Below, piece by piece: positions 11,014 to 20,541 of a DNA stretch of 64,000 nt. The position numbers and the translations under genes were made by a program. A model generated the notes under the pieces. It ran no database searches and had not been told where the DNA came from. It saw only the letters and a list, made by a program, of their open reading frames with translations. Source of the stretch: Ctenosaura bakeri. Its lineage: Eukaryota > Chordata > Lepidosauria > Squamata > Iguanidae. How positions within the stretch are numbered: position 1 is the stretch's first letter; the number at the start of each line of letters is the position of its first letter. The DNA lies in NCBI GenBank assembly GCA_948474755.1, contig CAOLHI010001143.1:62001-126000 (forward strand), given 5' to 3'.

Positions 11014-12045
11014 GTTGCCTGTCAACTTATGGTGAACCCATGCATTTCATAGGGTTTTCTTAGGTAAGAAATACTGAGAGGTAGTTTTGTCAGTTCCTTC
11101 TTCTTAAATATAGCCCACAGTACTGGTATCCATTGGCAGTCTCCTACCCAAGTACTAACCAGGGCTAACACTGCTTAGCTTTGTTACTGCTGTTCAGGCC
11201 TACCCAGAGATAGCACTCAATATCTCTTTGATATCAAATAATTTGGCTTTCCTCTGCCACCCCACTCCACATGTTTGCAAGGCCTCCGGACAAGCATGTA
11301 AACAGGCTGGACGTTCCACTCTCCACCCAGGCAGGTCAGACAGAGCCGGTTTGTCGCTTCAGAGACCTCTCTAGCAAACACCTTATTGCATATGCGTGAT
11401 ACTAACAAAGGCTCCCTGCCCCGAGCAGGTAACCTGACAAAGCTGTCCTAAGCACTCGGCATTTGCATACTGGCTACACTATTGTTAATTTGACTCTAAG
11501 TCAATCATGCTAAATTCTGACCTTTCCAAAGCTTTGTCCTGCTCCTAAATTGCATTGTTCTCAGCAAGTAAGGTATGGCCTGCAGTCACAATTCACCCTA
11601 TAAAAAACCCTGATTCCGAGACCTTCCTTGGATCGCTCCTGAGTTCCATCCAGCCTTGCTGCCGCTTTGCCTGGTGAGCCTTCCCCTCAGTTCCACATAC
11701 TGAGACTCCATACCAATGAACTCAATTTCCAAACCTCTCCAGGACTATGAGACAGGAGTCATATCACCCGCTTCCCTCTAAAAATCCCTGTTTCCAATTC
11801 TTTAGTTAGCTGTGTGACTGTGGTGTCTATAACATTTGTCTGTATTTAATAAAACATCATTTTTATTACTTTAAACTGTCTGACTGCTTGAGTGCCTCGT
11901 AGACGCTGTGTTGCAAGATCCTGCTAAGTTACCCTGCCTCTCGCTAGCTTTAGTGAGTGCTCCAGCTAATTTTCCCCAAGGTGTTGTTGTTCCCAGGACC
12001 CCCAGAGATCAGGGTGACAGCTTCCAGAATCAGACAGGAGCCGGT
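11014..12045 (-). mobile_element. 5S rRNA-derived SINE with Bov-B-like tail, split by an LTR
   Basis: On the minus strand the head reads like the 3' half of 5S rRNA: the plus strand carries its complement, with CTCCTACCCAAGTACTAACC, CAGGGCTAACACTGCTTAGC, then, after the LTR, GCTTCCAGAATCAGACAGGA. The tail (about 11014-11110) contains GTCAACTTATGGTGAACCCA and TTTCATAGGGTTTTCTTAGG, the complement of the Bov-B-related 3' tail also found in Sauria SINEs. A solo LTR occupies 11182-12019, exactly between CTGCTTAGCTT and CCAGAATCAG, with the duplication GCTT. An internal promoter of type 1 (5S-like) is expected for this family, but the 5' part of the head beyond about 12045 is not recognisable. The copy is a dead insertion. 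Confidence 0.82.
11182..12019 (+). mobile_element. solo LTR (copy 3), 838 bp
   Basis: It starts TGTTACTGC and ends CAGGGTGACA, with a perfect 4-bp duplication GCTT at 11178-11181 and 12020-12023. This copy shows the LTR organisation best: a TATA box TATAAAAAA at about 11599, an AATAAA at 11848-11853, then a 165-bp U5-like segment. Transcription would start near 11625-11635. It is the inverse complement of the copies at 9368, 26454 and 38594. It is inserted in the 5S-derived SINE, so it is younger than that SINE. There is no internal region, so it is a solo LTR left by recombination. Confidence 0.93.
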
Positions 12046-12994
12046 GAGTTTTCTTCAATTGGGTGCAAAATGTCTGTATGAAAAACTAGTGTCTTTTTCC
12101 TTTTGTGGGAAACAACTTAGTACACAGACCCATCCAAAGCTTCTCTTTTTTTCTAGAGTCCATGAAACCAGGATGAGCACCAACTATTGAAATTATGTAC
12201 TAAACAAGTCTCAGCCCCCAAAATGTTGCCATCTCACAATGTTTAGTGTATCTTATCCTAAGCTACCTAAAATGCCTGAGAGAGCAACTCCCATATTCCT
12301 CAAGGGGAACAGACTGAAACATTTATTTGCAGATAACTAGAAAGGGTTGGAGGAGATATAATTTAGATATTCAAATTATTGTCATAAATCCAACAAATCT
12401 GAGTAGGGAATTTAGAAATGGTGAAGCTTTCAGTAATCCAAGATAGTTAGATTCTCTGGCAGCATAAACCATGTAACTGTTCAGATTAATAAAAGGTAAT
12501 GGAATCTATTCTTTCATATTTGCTCTTTTGTAAGAAAAATAGAACAGTTTCATGCAAAATACCATGAATATCCACAGAATAAATAGGAAATGAATCATAG
12601 AATAAGCTTCAATATTTCTCCAATACAGAAAACAGTAGAAGGGTAAAAATAATGGCCTACTTCCAACGTGATGTTTTTTCTCCCACAGAACTCACTGGAG
12701 CAGAAAATATGTTCTAGAGATTTTATTGGTCCTCTAGTGAAAGCTTTTGAGGTGTTTCCAAAGAGACTGCAGCCCCACATCACTGGATTGTACTCATGCA
12801 CACACAGCAGTCTGAACCCACTGCTTCAGAAACAGGTCTAGTGAATGGCAGAGAGTTTTCAAGAAAATGCCACCCTAAATAAAGTCTCTTCATAACTCCT
12901 CTCCTGCCTTCTCAGGAAGTTATTCTTTATTCTGGGTGAAGAGACCTCTCTGATCACCCTACACAATAAACAGGTAGCAATCCGACACAACATG
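12046..12994. other. gene-free interval
   Basis: Nothing identifiable. The sequence is A/T-rich and of ordinary complexity. Confidence 0.5.
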
Positions 12995-13132
12995 AGTTGT
13001 ATTTGTGCAGCCTTCTAAATGTTATTGCACTGCACCTCCCAACTGCCCTGATCAGCACACACAATGGTGAGGGATGGTACAACTTGTAGTTTAACAACAT
13101 CCAGATGAGCCTATATTTCTCACCCCTGCTAT
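12995..13132. repeat. degenerate palindromic DNA-element fragment
   Basis: The left arm (GCAGCCTTCTAAATGTTATT, ACCTCCCAACTGCC) and the right arm (CAATGGTGAGGGATGG, CTTGTAGTTTAACAACATCC) are approximate inverted complements. This is the pattern of the widespread reptilian palindromic repeat built on a CTCCAGATGTTGTTGGACT arm. No target duplication is visible. Confidence 0.55.
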
Positions 13133-13239
13133 ACACATAATTACCTTGGACTAAGACCCGTCAAATTAAAAAATTGTTTACGAGTAGATACATGTGAAAT
13201 TACACTGACAAAATGTTGGACATTTTGACATTTTTAGAA

Positions 13240-13625
13240 CGACAGTGGCCCCTCCACTTCACAAGGGTTCAGGACTCAGAATACAAATGAAAGTGGAAAA
13301 ACTGTGAATAATTCCCCCCACACAATCCCCCTTCCATTCCTTTCTGGGGCTTCCCCTCCTATTCCCTTGGCTTTTGCACACCAGGGCCAGAGGCAAGGGG
13401 ACGGGAGGGGGAAGCTCCAGAGAGGAGAAAGAAGGCTTGCATGAGCTCCCCCTCCCTTGCCTTTTGCCTCAGCACGAGTTCTCAGCACCAGAGCTAGAGA
13501 CAAGGGAATGGGAGGGGGAGCTCTGGAAGGAAGAATGAAGGTGCATGCCTTTCTCCCATTTCCTTGCCTTTTGTCCAGGTGCTTACTTTCCTTCTCTGCA
13601 CCCAGTAGTTTTCACTGGTTGAAAA
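13240..13625. repeat. possible Tigger-like element with internal 107-bp tandem duplication
   Basis: The left edge CAGTGGCCCCTCCACTTCAC resembles the terminal repeat of Tigger/pogo-type elements. Inside, a segment rich in GGGAGGGGG on one side and CTCCCCCTCCC on the other is present twice with a period of about 107 bases (the GGGAGGGGG motif starts at 13403 and 13510). The right edge (AAAATGAAGTAGTTCAGTG) is only loosely complementary to the left, so the class call is weak. The duplication is visible directly. Confidence 0.45.
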
Positions 13626-13639
13626 TGAAGTAGTTCAGT

Positions 13640-14111
13640 GTCATGCCCCTGTCCCAGAACTGAGACAGGACCCTTTCCAACATCTGCGCTCCAGAGACAT
13701 GAGAGAAACAGTACTTATGGCAGTGAGTGTAGGTGGAAAAGGGATTGCACAGGATTCTGGCAGTGTTTATATAAGAAGGACACGTTATTTAGACCACAGC
13801 TGAGTAAGACTCTGAGCCTATATAATAAGAGGCCAGAATGAGAGGAACCAACTCTGTTATAACCAACTCATTCCATCATTGGCTGCAGCCCAATTTACTC
13901 CTGAATTCCTTGCTTGCAGTGGCAGTACAACACTGTTAAATACTCTGGTTTCTCTTCAGATCGTATAAATCTTTCACCTTTTTTTTTTTACAACACTGTT
14001 AACAAACATTGGTGGCATGTGACTCTAAAATTGTCACTTTTCTTCTCTTGTATGAGTTTAACATGTCTGATACCTGATGAAGAAGCCAGTAAATGATGCA
14101 TTTTGTGCATT
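13640..14111. other. gene-free interval
   Basis: No feature recognised. A T10 run lies at about 13980-13990. Confidence 0.5.
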
Positions 14112-14114
14112 TTA

Positions 14115-14568
14115 GGCCTTTTCCGCATGTTGTTTTTAAAACGGGGCAGCGCGTCCTCCAGCGAGGACGTTTGCACTTGGGGCGAACTGGGTCCGGACTA
14201 CTTTCTGTAGTTTTGGACTTCAGCCCACTCCAGAATGACCAGAACTGGTTGTTCGCCATACTATTGAAAGACTGCTTAAAACAGGTCTTTCAATCGCCCG
14301 GCGCGCCCCAGTCCATCACTGCGCTCCTGTGTAGATCTGCAGGCTTGCATCAGCGTGAGGCTACAGATCTTCCGGGGGCGGGTTTCTGGCTAGCGAGCTT
14401 CTCCGGTTGGTGGAGAGCCTCCACCAATCGGAAGCCTCCATTTTCGTCCCCGGAGCAGTGTATAGCGCGGACATGCACTGCTCCGATCAGCATGGATCGT
14501 CGAAGGGAACGCACCAGTCCAGTGAATAACAGACTGCCCTGTTTTCTTCCCAAAGTGCGAAAAAGCCC
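14115..14568 (-). mobile_element. Harbinger-like non-autonomous DNA transposon, family B, 454 bp
   Basis: The ends are GGCCTTTTCCGCATG and GTGCGAAAAAGCCC, flanked by the 3-bp duplication TTA (14112-14114 and 14569-14571). The interior is the inverse complement of the element at 20041-20496, including the segment around GGGACGAAAATGGAGGCTTC, the TTGAAAGACCTG hairpin and CAACCAGTTCTGGTCATTC. The 159-codon open frame across it (14093-14572) is a by-product of its GC-rich composition, not a gene. No transposase. Confidence 0.9.
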
Positions 14569-14571
14569 TTA

Positions 14572-17500
14572 GTTAGCTCAATAAAAGTATCACTGTTTGG
14601 TGTATTTTGTATTTTGTAATATTTGTAGGAAATGTCCACTTTAAGAGATACTTATATTGATCCATAGTGGCACACTCACATCACAGCACCCCCTCTTCCT
14701 TGCCCATCCTGCTATATCTTTGAGAAAGCTGCTCCCAAATGCTGTCCTTAGAAAAGATTTGAGATATGGCTTGGCTAGCCTTCTAAGAGCATTTCTGAAG
14801 CTCTGGGTTTAACCTATAACCCCAAAACTGGTGCATATCTACCATCAACTTTTAGTAAATCCAAAATCCTACTTACCAAATATAGTTGGGATGGGAGAGT
14901 TTAGGCCATTCCCAAGCTGATTTCTCAGTGGAAAATATGCTGAAGCAACCATTTCCATCACATTGCTAGGTGGTAGGCTAGGAGCAAGAAGGACACTGAA
15001 AAAGATCCATGGTGAAATATTATTGTAAAAAATCAGTTGGAAAAAAAAAACCTGAGCTGCCCCTGTCATACTTATATATTCTCAGTTTTCACATGTTTTC
15101 CATTATTATATATTATTATAATTATTGTTATCACGACCACCACCACCACCATCATTATTATGATCCTTCTTGTTTCATTATTAAGGGACTATGATTAGTT
15201 TAATATTCTGGATTTATCTCAACAGTGATCTAAATTCTGTTCTTTCTGTATAAAAAGCAGCTATTTCGGTATAAGTTTTTTTGAAAAGATGAAAGCAATC
15301 AATTTCAGAAAGCATATATGTACTTGTATATGTGTCTGTGCTCCATTTGTCCTCTTGTCATCTCTCATTTGCATTTTTTGCAGGCTTTCACATTTATTCC
15401 TTTATCTCCGTTTTACGTTTTCATTTGCACTATTGGGCTTCATGACCAAAAACTGGGGGTCCATAACACGCTCTGTTCTACTTCAGTGAAAAATGGTAGC
15501 TTGTTTGGAAGACCTGCATGCCTTTTCTTGCATAGAAGCTATAATAAGAGCTCCTTATTATTACAGCTATAATTCATATCAAATAAACAGGCCAGCACAG
15601 TGACATTTGAGAAAAATATTACTGAAAAATCACTACAAGAAAATGGTTATTAAGCATGCACTGAAGAAATATGATCAGCCTCGTTAACAAACTAGAAAAA
15701 ATGAATAATAGTTATCAAAAAGGCATGCAACCAAGATAACACCGCTGGGTGAAGTTTGAATCACTTCAGACCAATCCCAAGGTGTGGCAATACAATGGAC
15801 ACAAGAGGAAAGTGTCCTGTGTCTGTTAAAATCATTCCACACATAGCCACTGAGGTTATGGCATGAAATATTGGCTTTATGGAAATATTAATTACAAGAC
15901 AACATTTCTTTTGGCCACTGAATCTAATTGGCATCCATATTATTATTTTTTCTCTGTAACATAATACAACACAGTGAACTAGTTCCAGGATATCCCATTA
16001 ACACACATCACTCCCCCTTTCTTCAACTCAGTCAGCCACTGGACTCTTTCTGTTCCAGATGATGTTTGAAACCACATTGGTGACATTAAATTATGCACAA
16101 TAGTACCTTAGATAGCTTAGAAATATGAAGGCACTACTGGCTTCATATGAGCATTAGTGTACTATGCCTTGATATCTCAACTTACAGCAGCATATCCGGG
16201 GTCCTTGAGACTGGACAGAAAGTGAAAACAGCTAGTGTTCCTCTGCCTTGTTCTCAGACTTTCCAAGATGCATCTGGGTAACTACAGAATTCTGGACCAG
16301 GTGACCCTAAGTCAGATCCAGCAGGGTAGTTTTTCTGTTCTTAAGATAAACTTAGGAATTTTGACATTCCTCAAACAAAGCATCCTTTCAGCAACAGAAA
16401 GTCTATTAAGCAACATCCATTCCCTCCACAATACCAGTTTTAGTGATTTAGATGTGGGATGACACACAAGGAATGGAGAAATGAAACAAACAAAAAGAGG
16501 ATTGTGCCTTGACTACAAAAAAACAACCTTCAGCCCATGGTTTAAGCAATCTGAGAGTCTTCCAACCAAAGAATGGATTAGCCTCCAGGTTGTCCATTTA
16601 CTAGTAATCAAGGGGGCTGAAATCTCCAACATCCAGAGAGTCAACAAGAGGCCTTGTGCTCATGTTCTGTTGCATGCCCCTGATCTGCAAAACAATGAGG
16701 CTAGTAATGATGTGAAAGGTTTAAAAGAGTCTCCCCTGATTTGCCCTCTGTCTGACTTGATTGTTTTTGGAGTAGTGTAATCTTCTTAAGAGCGTAGTTC
16801 CCACAGGATGATGAGCAGCCAGCCAGTGGGCTGTGGACAACAGCAGAATGATGTCAAGGATCAAGGATCACCCACTTAACAGCTGTACCAAGTAGAATTT
16901 ACTAACAATTTCTCAACCAGAGAACAACTTGCAAAAGTTATCAGGTTGTTTTTTTTAACAGAGTTGTGGTTTACCTACATAAAGATTCAGAGAAATCTTC
17001 TTCCTATCTAACCATTGAGACTCAACATCAAGTAACCATAGGAAAGACAAAATCATGTAACACATGAAACAACCATTTTATGAAGAAAAAGAGGGAAAAC
17101 ATATATAAAGAAGAGAAACCAAAATTAGATAATAGTGATTTAGCTAGCTTTGAAAAGTGAGGTTTGTTTCAAAATTAAAACATTTGGATGCAAAACATAG
17201 GATGCAGTAGTGCACTTTCTTGTTATACAGTTTATTGTGATGCCATATAATTTTCTTGCCTAACTTGTGCCTTTGGGGCTCATTCAAGCAGTTTTGTATC
17301 AGTCCCAAAAGAATTTCTGGCTCACTGTCTGAACAACAGAAGAACTATCTATGCACTCCTGGCAGATCTGCTGGCTTCATGGATCTTTTGAACAGCAACC
17401 CATTTGCACTGCATGACAAGCTGCTTTCAGATCTGTTCACTGTCAGCTTCAGTTGCTTCATGCGATTTTTATTTTGAGAAAGGAAGCAAAAGTACATTTA

Positions 17501-17949
17501 CTCTGAAGTGCAATGTATTGACTTGATTTCGAGGTTTTGTTTTGTTTTTGTTTTTTAATTATTAAGTGAAGGGAACAATAAAACATTGAATAGCTGTAGT
17601 AACAATTGGGAATATTTGATAAATTATTTGAGAAAAAGCAGGGAAGATATTTCTATAATAAGTATAGAAGGATTATAAGAAGAATAAATGTAAAGATGAG
17701 AAGTATCTTTTCAAATCAGCTTTAGAAGAATACCCATAGAAGAAACCTCTTTTTTTTATTTGACTTCTTAAGTGGGAAAACTGATTGTAACTGTACTACA
17801 ATGTTTGTATTTTCCTCTTTTTCCCCTCCAAAGTTAAAAAAAAATCTGTATGATGATTAATAATGCTTGATCCTATAATATAAGTAATATAAATAATAAA
17901 AATACATGATGAAAAATGAAAAGAAAGACCATCTTTTACATTTAGGTAC
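14572..17949. other. gene-free interval
   Basis: No gene recognised in 3.4 kb. A short (ACC)n/(ATT)n run lies at 15133-15160. The stretch at about 15730-15950 has even composition, no repeat signature and TAATTA and ATTGG motifs, and could be a conserved non-coding element. This is an impression, not a result. Confidence 0.45.
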
Positions 17950-18007
17950 ATGTATACGTGTGTATGTATGTGTGTATATATGTGTGTATACACACACACA
18001 CACACAT
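17950..18007. repeat. (TG)n/(TA)n/(CA)n compound microsatellite
   Basis: TGTA/TGTG units pass through a TATA centre into a CA run, so the strand is partly self-complementary about a centre near 17988. Confidence 0.9.
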
Positions 18008-18359
18008 CTTTACATAGATTTATATTTTTGTTTATCATCACATCTTTACATATATTTACATCTTTGAAGCTCACCCTAGTGGTTTCCTGTGCTCAGATTC
18101 TGACACACTAGAGTGACTTCTCCCTGCTGCCATCACTCAAACAGGCAAACACATTTTTATTCAGTCAGGTCTTTGGCCCTCTAAGCTGGCCTCTTGTGCT
18201 CTGTTTAACAGTCTTGGTGTGCTATCTTTTAACAAAACAAAAGCATGGCTGTGTTTTTAATTGACTGAATTTTCAATGGGGGTCATAAATATATAAATAA
18301 GTTTGTTATTCAGTCAAATTAAGGCTTAGTTTAAGAGAAGAATTAATTGTGTTTGTTTG

Positions 18360-18480
18360 TTTAAATATTTATGCCCTGCCCTATATCCAAAAACCTAGAG
18401 CAGCATACAAAAAAAAAAAAAAAAACAATTTAAGCCAATAGATAATAATAGTAATCATTTTAAAAGATTAAAAATACATT
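18360..18480 (-). mobile_element. L2-type LINE 3' tail
   Basis: The plus strand reads ATTTATGCCCTGCCCTATAT, then CCTAGAGCAGCATAC, then a long A run and AATTTAAG. This is the complement of the terminal part of squamate L2 copies. Short and decayed. Confidence 0.55.
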
Positions 18481-18840
18481 ATGGTGGTGGAAGCCCTATA
18501 TAGCTTCTTATACACCTGTGTTGTTAGCATGGCAGTTTGAGTTATAGCCATCAAGAATCCCACAATTTTCTAAACTGCTGTTAAAATGTTGCTTTGTTTT
18601 GAGCAGGGGTATCATGCATGCAACTCAGGGAACATCTATTGCTCCCCAAAAACATTTGCACACTGAAAGTGTGATTGTTTTTAAAACAAAGAGCAAACAC
18701 CCCATCATAGTGCAGCAGCAAATTTTGTGTGCAAATTTAGTGAGAGGGTGTGGCCTCTGTTGGGTTCAGTGGTAGCAATGCATCTTTGATGGCAAAGGTG
18801 ATTTAGCACTCATGATTACACTAATTAAAATGCACAGCTT

Positions 18841-18845
18841 AATAC

Positions 18846-18904
<59 letters not shown>

Positions 18905-18995
18905 TCTATCCCGTCTCTCCCCATGGATCGAGGCAGCAAACAGCAATAATACATTAAATACATTAAAAACATACCCAATCCTCCCCACCCACCAA
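18841..18995 (-). mobile_element. L2-type LINE 3' tail ending in (ATT)n
   Basis: After a long (ATT)n tract the plus strand has CTATCCCGTCTCTCCCCATG, then GATCGAGGCAGCAAAC and repeats of ACATTAAA. This is the complement of an L2 3' end with its A/T trinucleotide tail. The microsatellite is therefore the expanded tail of the LINE. Confidence 0.7.
18846..18904. repeat. (ATT)n microsatellite
   Basis: About 19 perfect ATT units without interruption. A long pure tract like this is likely to vary in length between individuals. Confidence 0.97.
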
Positions 18996-19179
18996 CCCAT
19001 CTAAAACCAACCCCCTAAAACACACAACAATTAACAGTTATTATACATACAATCTTGCCAGTGTTCTCGTTGGCTTTCCAAGAAAGAATCTTAAGCTTAC
19101 TAATAAGTTTTGTTAACATGTGGTCTGTAATAGACTAGAACTGACTGCATCAGAAGTATAAAGTTTGAGCTTCAATTGT

Positions 19180-19655
19180 CAAGTTACACTAGCTGCCAAT
19201 CTGTTTCAAGTCTAAATTCAAAGTCTTAGTTAAAGTCCTAAATGACTTGAGATCTCAGTACCCAAGACTGTGCCTCTCCCTGTGTATGAGATCTGTCAGA
19301 GCTCCTTCTATTGATGGGAGGACATGGGAGAGATGCTTCTTTGCTGTGGCATCCAGTTACAGGAAAAAAAACCTTCAGAGGCAGGATTGGCACTAATTCT
19401 GGTGTCCAATGCCAAGTCAAAACATGGTTTCATAGTAAAGCCTTTGGGGCCTAGCTGATCCGGTTTGCACATGTGCTGTGACTGGAATTATTTTACATTT
19501 TTAAAATGGGTTTTACATTGTCTCGTTTTAAGTGACAAATTTTTAGTCTTTTAGAATTATTCTTATCTTAAGATGATTTTATTGCTCACTGCCCAAAGAT
19601 CTTCAGATACATAGTGGGTTATAAATATTTTAATAAATACATACATTTCCTTTAA
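19180..19655 (+). mobile_element. decayed L2-type LINE, C-terminal coding part and 3' tail
   Basis: On the plus strand the frame from about 19190 reads LPICFKSKFKVLVKVLNDL, then degraded text with RTWERCFFAVASSYR. This matches the C-terminal end of L2 ORF2 after the reverse transcriptase. Downstream lies the 3' part with GCTCACTGCCCAAAGATCTT and GTGGGTTATAAATATTTTAA, which ends in an A/T tail near 19650. Stops and frame breaks are frequent. The element is 5'-truncated and dead. It lies between two other L2 tails in the opposite direction (18841-18995 and about 19715-19900). Confidence 0.75.
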
Positions 19656-19714
19656 AAAAATATCCATGGATTTTGTTGTCGAGTCATTTCATGTATGTGA
19701 CTTGTTTCTCAATT

Positions 19715-19900
19715 TATTTGATTTCTATCTTACCTTGCTTCTCAAAATGGTTCAGTTGTATAGAACAAAAGAACACAAAACAGAATATGTGGTTGGCTAT
19801 TAAAACAGGATTACAGTAAGAACAACTTCAAACAATTCAGAACACAATTAAAAAGGATAAGAATATCACTATAGAACTTTTAAAAAGATAGCCATTGTTT
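19715..19900 (-). mobile_element. L2-type LINE 3' tail
   Basis: The plus strand has TTTCTATCTTACCTTGCTTC, then CTCAAAATGGTTCAGTTGTA and A-rich sequence with AATTAAAAAGGA. This is the complement of the L2 tail, more decayed than the copy at 18841. Confidence 0.45.
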
Positions 19901-19934
19901 CACTCCGAAAAAGAGGGTGGGAACAAACAAACAA

Positions 19935-20040
19935 AAAAGAGCAATCTTGTAGCACTTTTAAAATTAAGAAATTTATTTTAACGTGAGCTTTTGTGGGTTA
20001 CAGATTCACTTCCCCAAATGGATGGATGAAATACAATATA
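19935..20040. repeat. fragment of a palindromic DNA repeat
   Basis: CTTGTAGCACTTTTAAAATT, then AACGTGAGCTTTTGTGGGTT and ACAGATTCACTTCC match one arm of the repeat at 51739-51965 (which has CTTGTAGCACC and a complementary arm). The fragment stops exactly where the Harbinger-like element at 20041 begins, which suggests that element inserted into it. I cannot find the remaining arm on the other side. Confidence 0.5.
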
Positions 20041-20496
20041 GACCATTTCCGCACGGGGCAAGGGAATCACCCTGTGACACTACTCAACGGACTTTTGGGC
20101 TCCCCGGTCCGGTCCATGCTTCTCCAGAGCAGTGTGTGGCCGCCACTCTGCACTGCTCCAGGGACGAAAATGGCGGCTTCCAGCTGGTCGAGGGTCTCGA
20201 CCAACCGCTGAAGCTCGCCAGCCTAAAGCCCGCCCCTGGCAGATCACAGGCTCGCACCAATGAGAACCTGCGAATCTGCATAAGGGAGCAGGCTCACAGT
20301 GGTGCGTGTCATGCTTTTGAAAGACCTGTTTTTAGCGGTCTTTCAAAAGCACGCTGGACAACCAGTTGGGGTCATTCCGGAGCGGGCTGGGGTGCGGATC
20401 TATGTTAAGTAGGTCTGACCCAGTCCACTCCCAGGTGCAGACATTCTCCCTGGAGGACAGTCTGCCCCGTGTTAAAAACCCCATGTGGAAATCGCC
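20041..20496 (+). mobile_element. Harbinger-like non-autonomous DNA transposon, family B, 456 bp
   Basis: The ends GACCATTTCCGCACGGGG and CCCCATGTGGAAATCGCC are near-complementary, with a perfect 3-bp duplication ATA (20038-20040 and 20497-20499). This is the cleanest family-B copy. It contains the pair GGTCGAGGGTCTCGACC and a hairpin GAAAGACCTGTTTTTAGCGG followed by TCTTTC. It encodes no protein of its own; the open frames over it are compositional. It serves as the reference for the copies at 8992 and 14115. Confidence 0.9.
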
Positions 20497-20509
20497 ATAG
20501 ACACCTCAG

Positions 20510-20541
20510 GGGTGTGTGTGTGTGTACACACACACACACAC
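20510..20541. repeat. (GT)n/(AC)n self-complementary microsatellite
   Basis: Seven GT units run directly into a run of AC units, so the tract can fold on itself. Confidence 0.92.

Noticed and set aside
11120..11181. 5S rRNA gene
   Set aside because: Only the 3' half is recognisable, with many changes. It is joined to a Bov-B-like tail and cut by an LTR.
9368..12019. LTRs at 9368-10207 and 11182-12019 as the two ends of a provirus
   Set aside because: They are in opposite orientation, each has its own 4-bp duplication, and the sequence between is a DNA transposon and a SINE, not retroviral.
14093..14572. 159-codon frame over 14115-14568
   Set aside because: It coincides with a family-B miniature element. 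The other family-B copies do not keep the same frame open.
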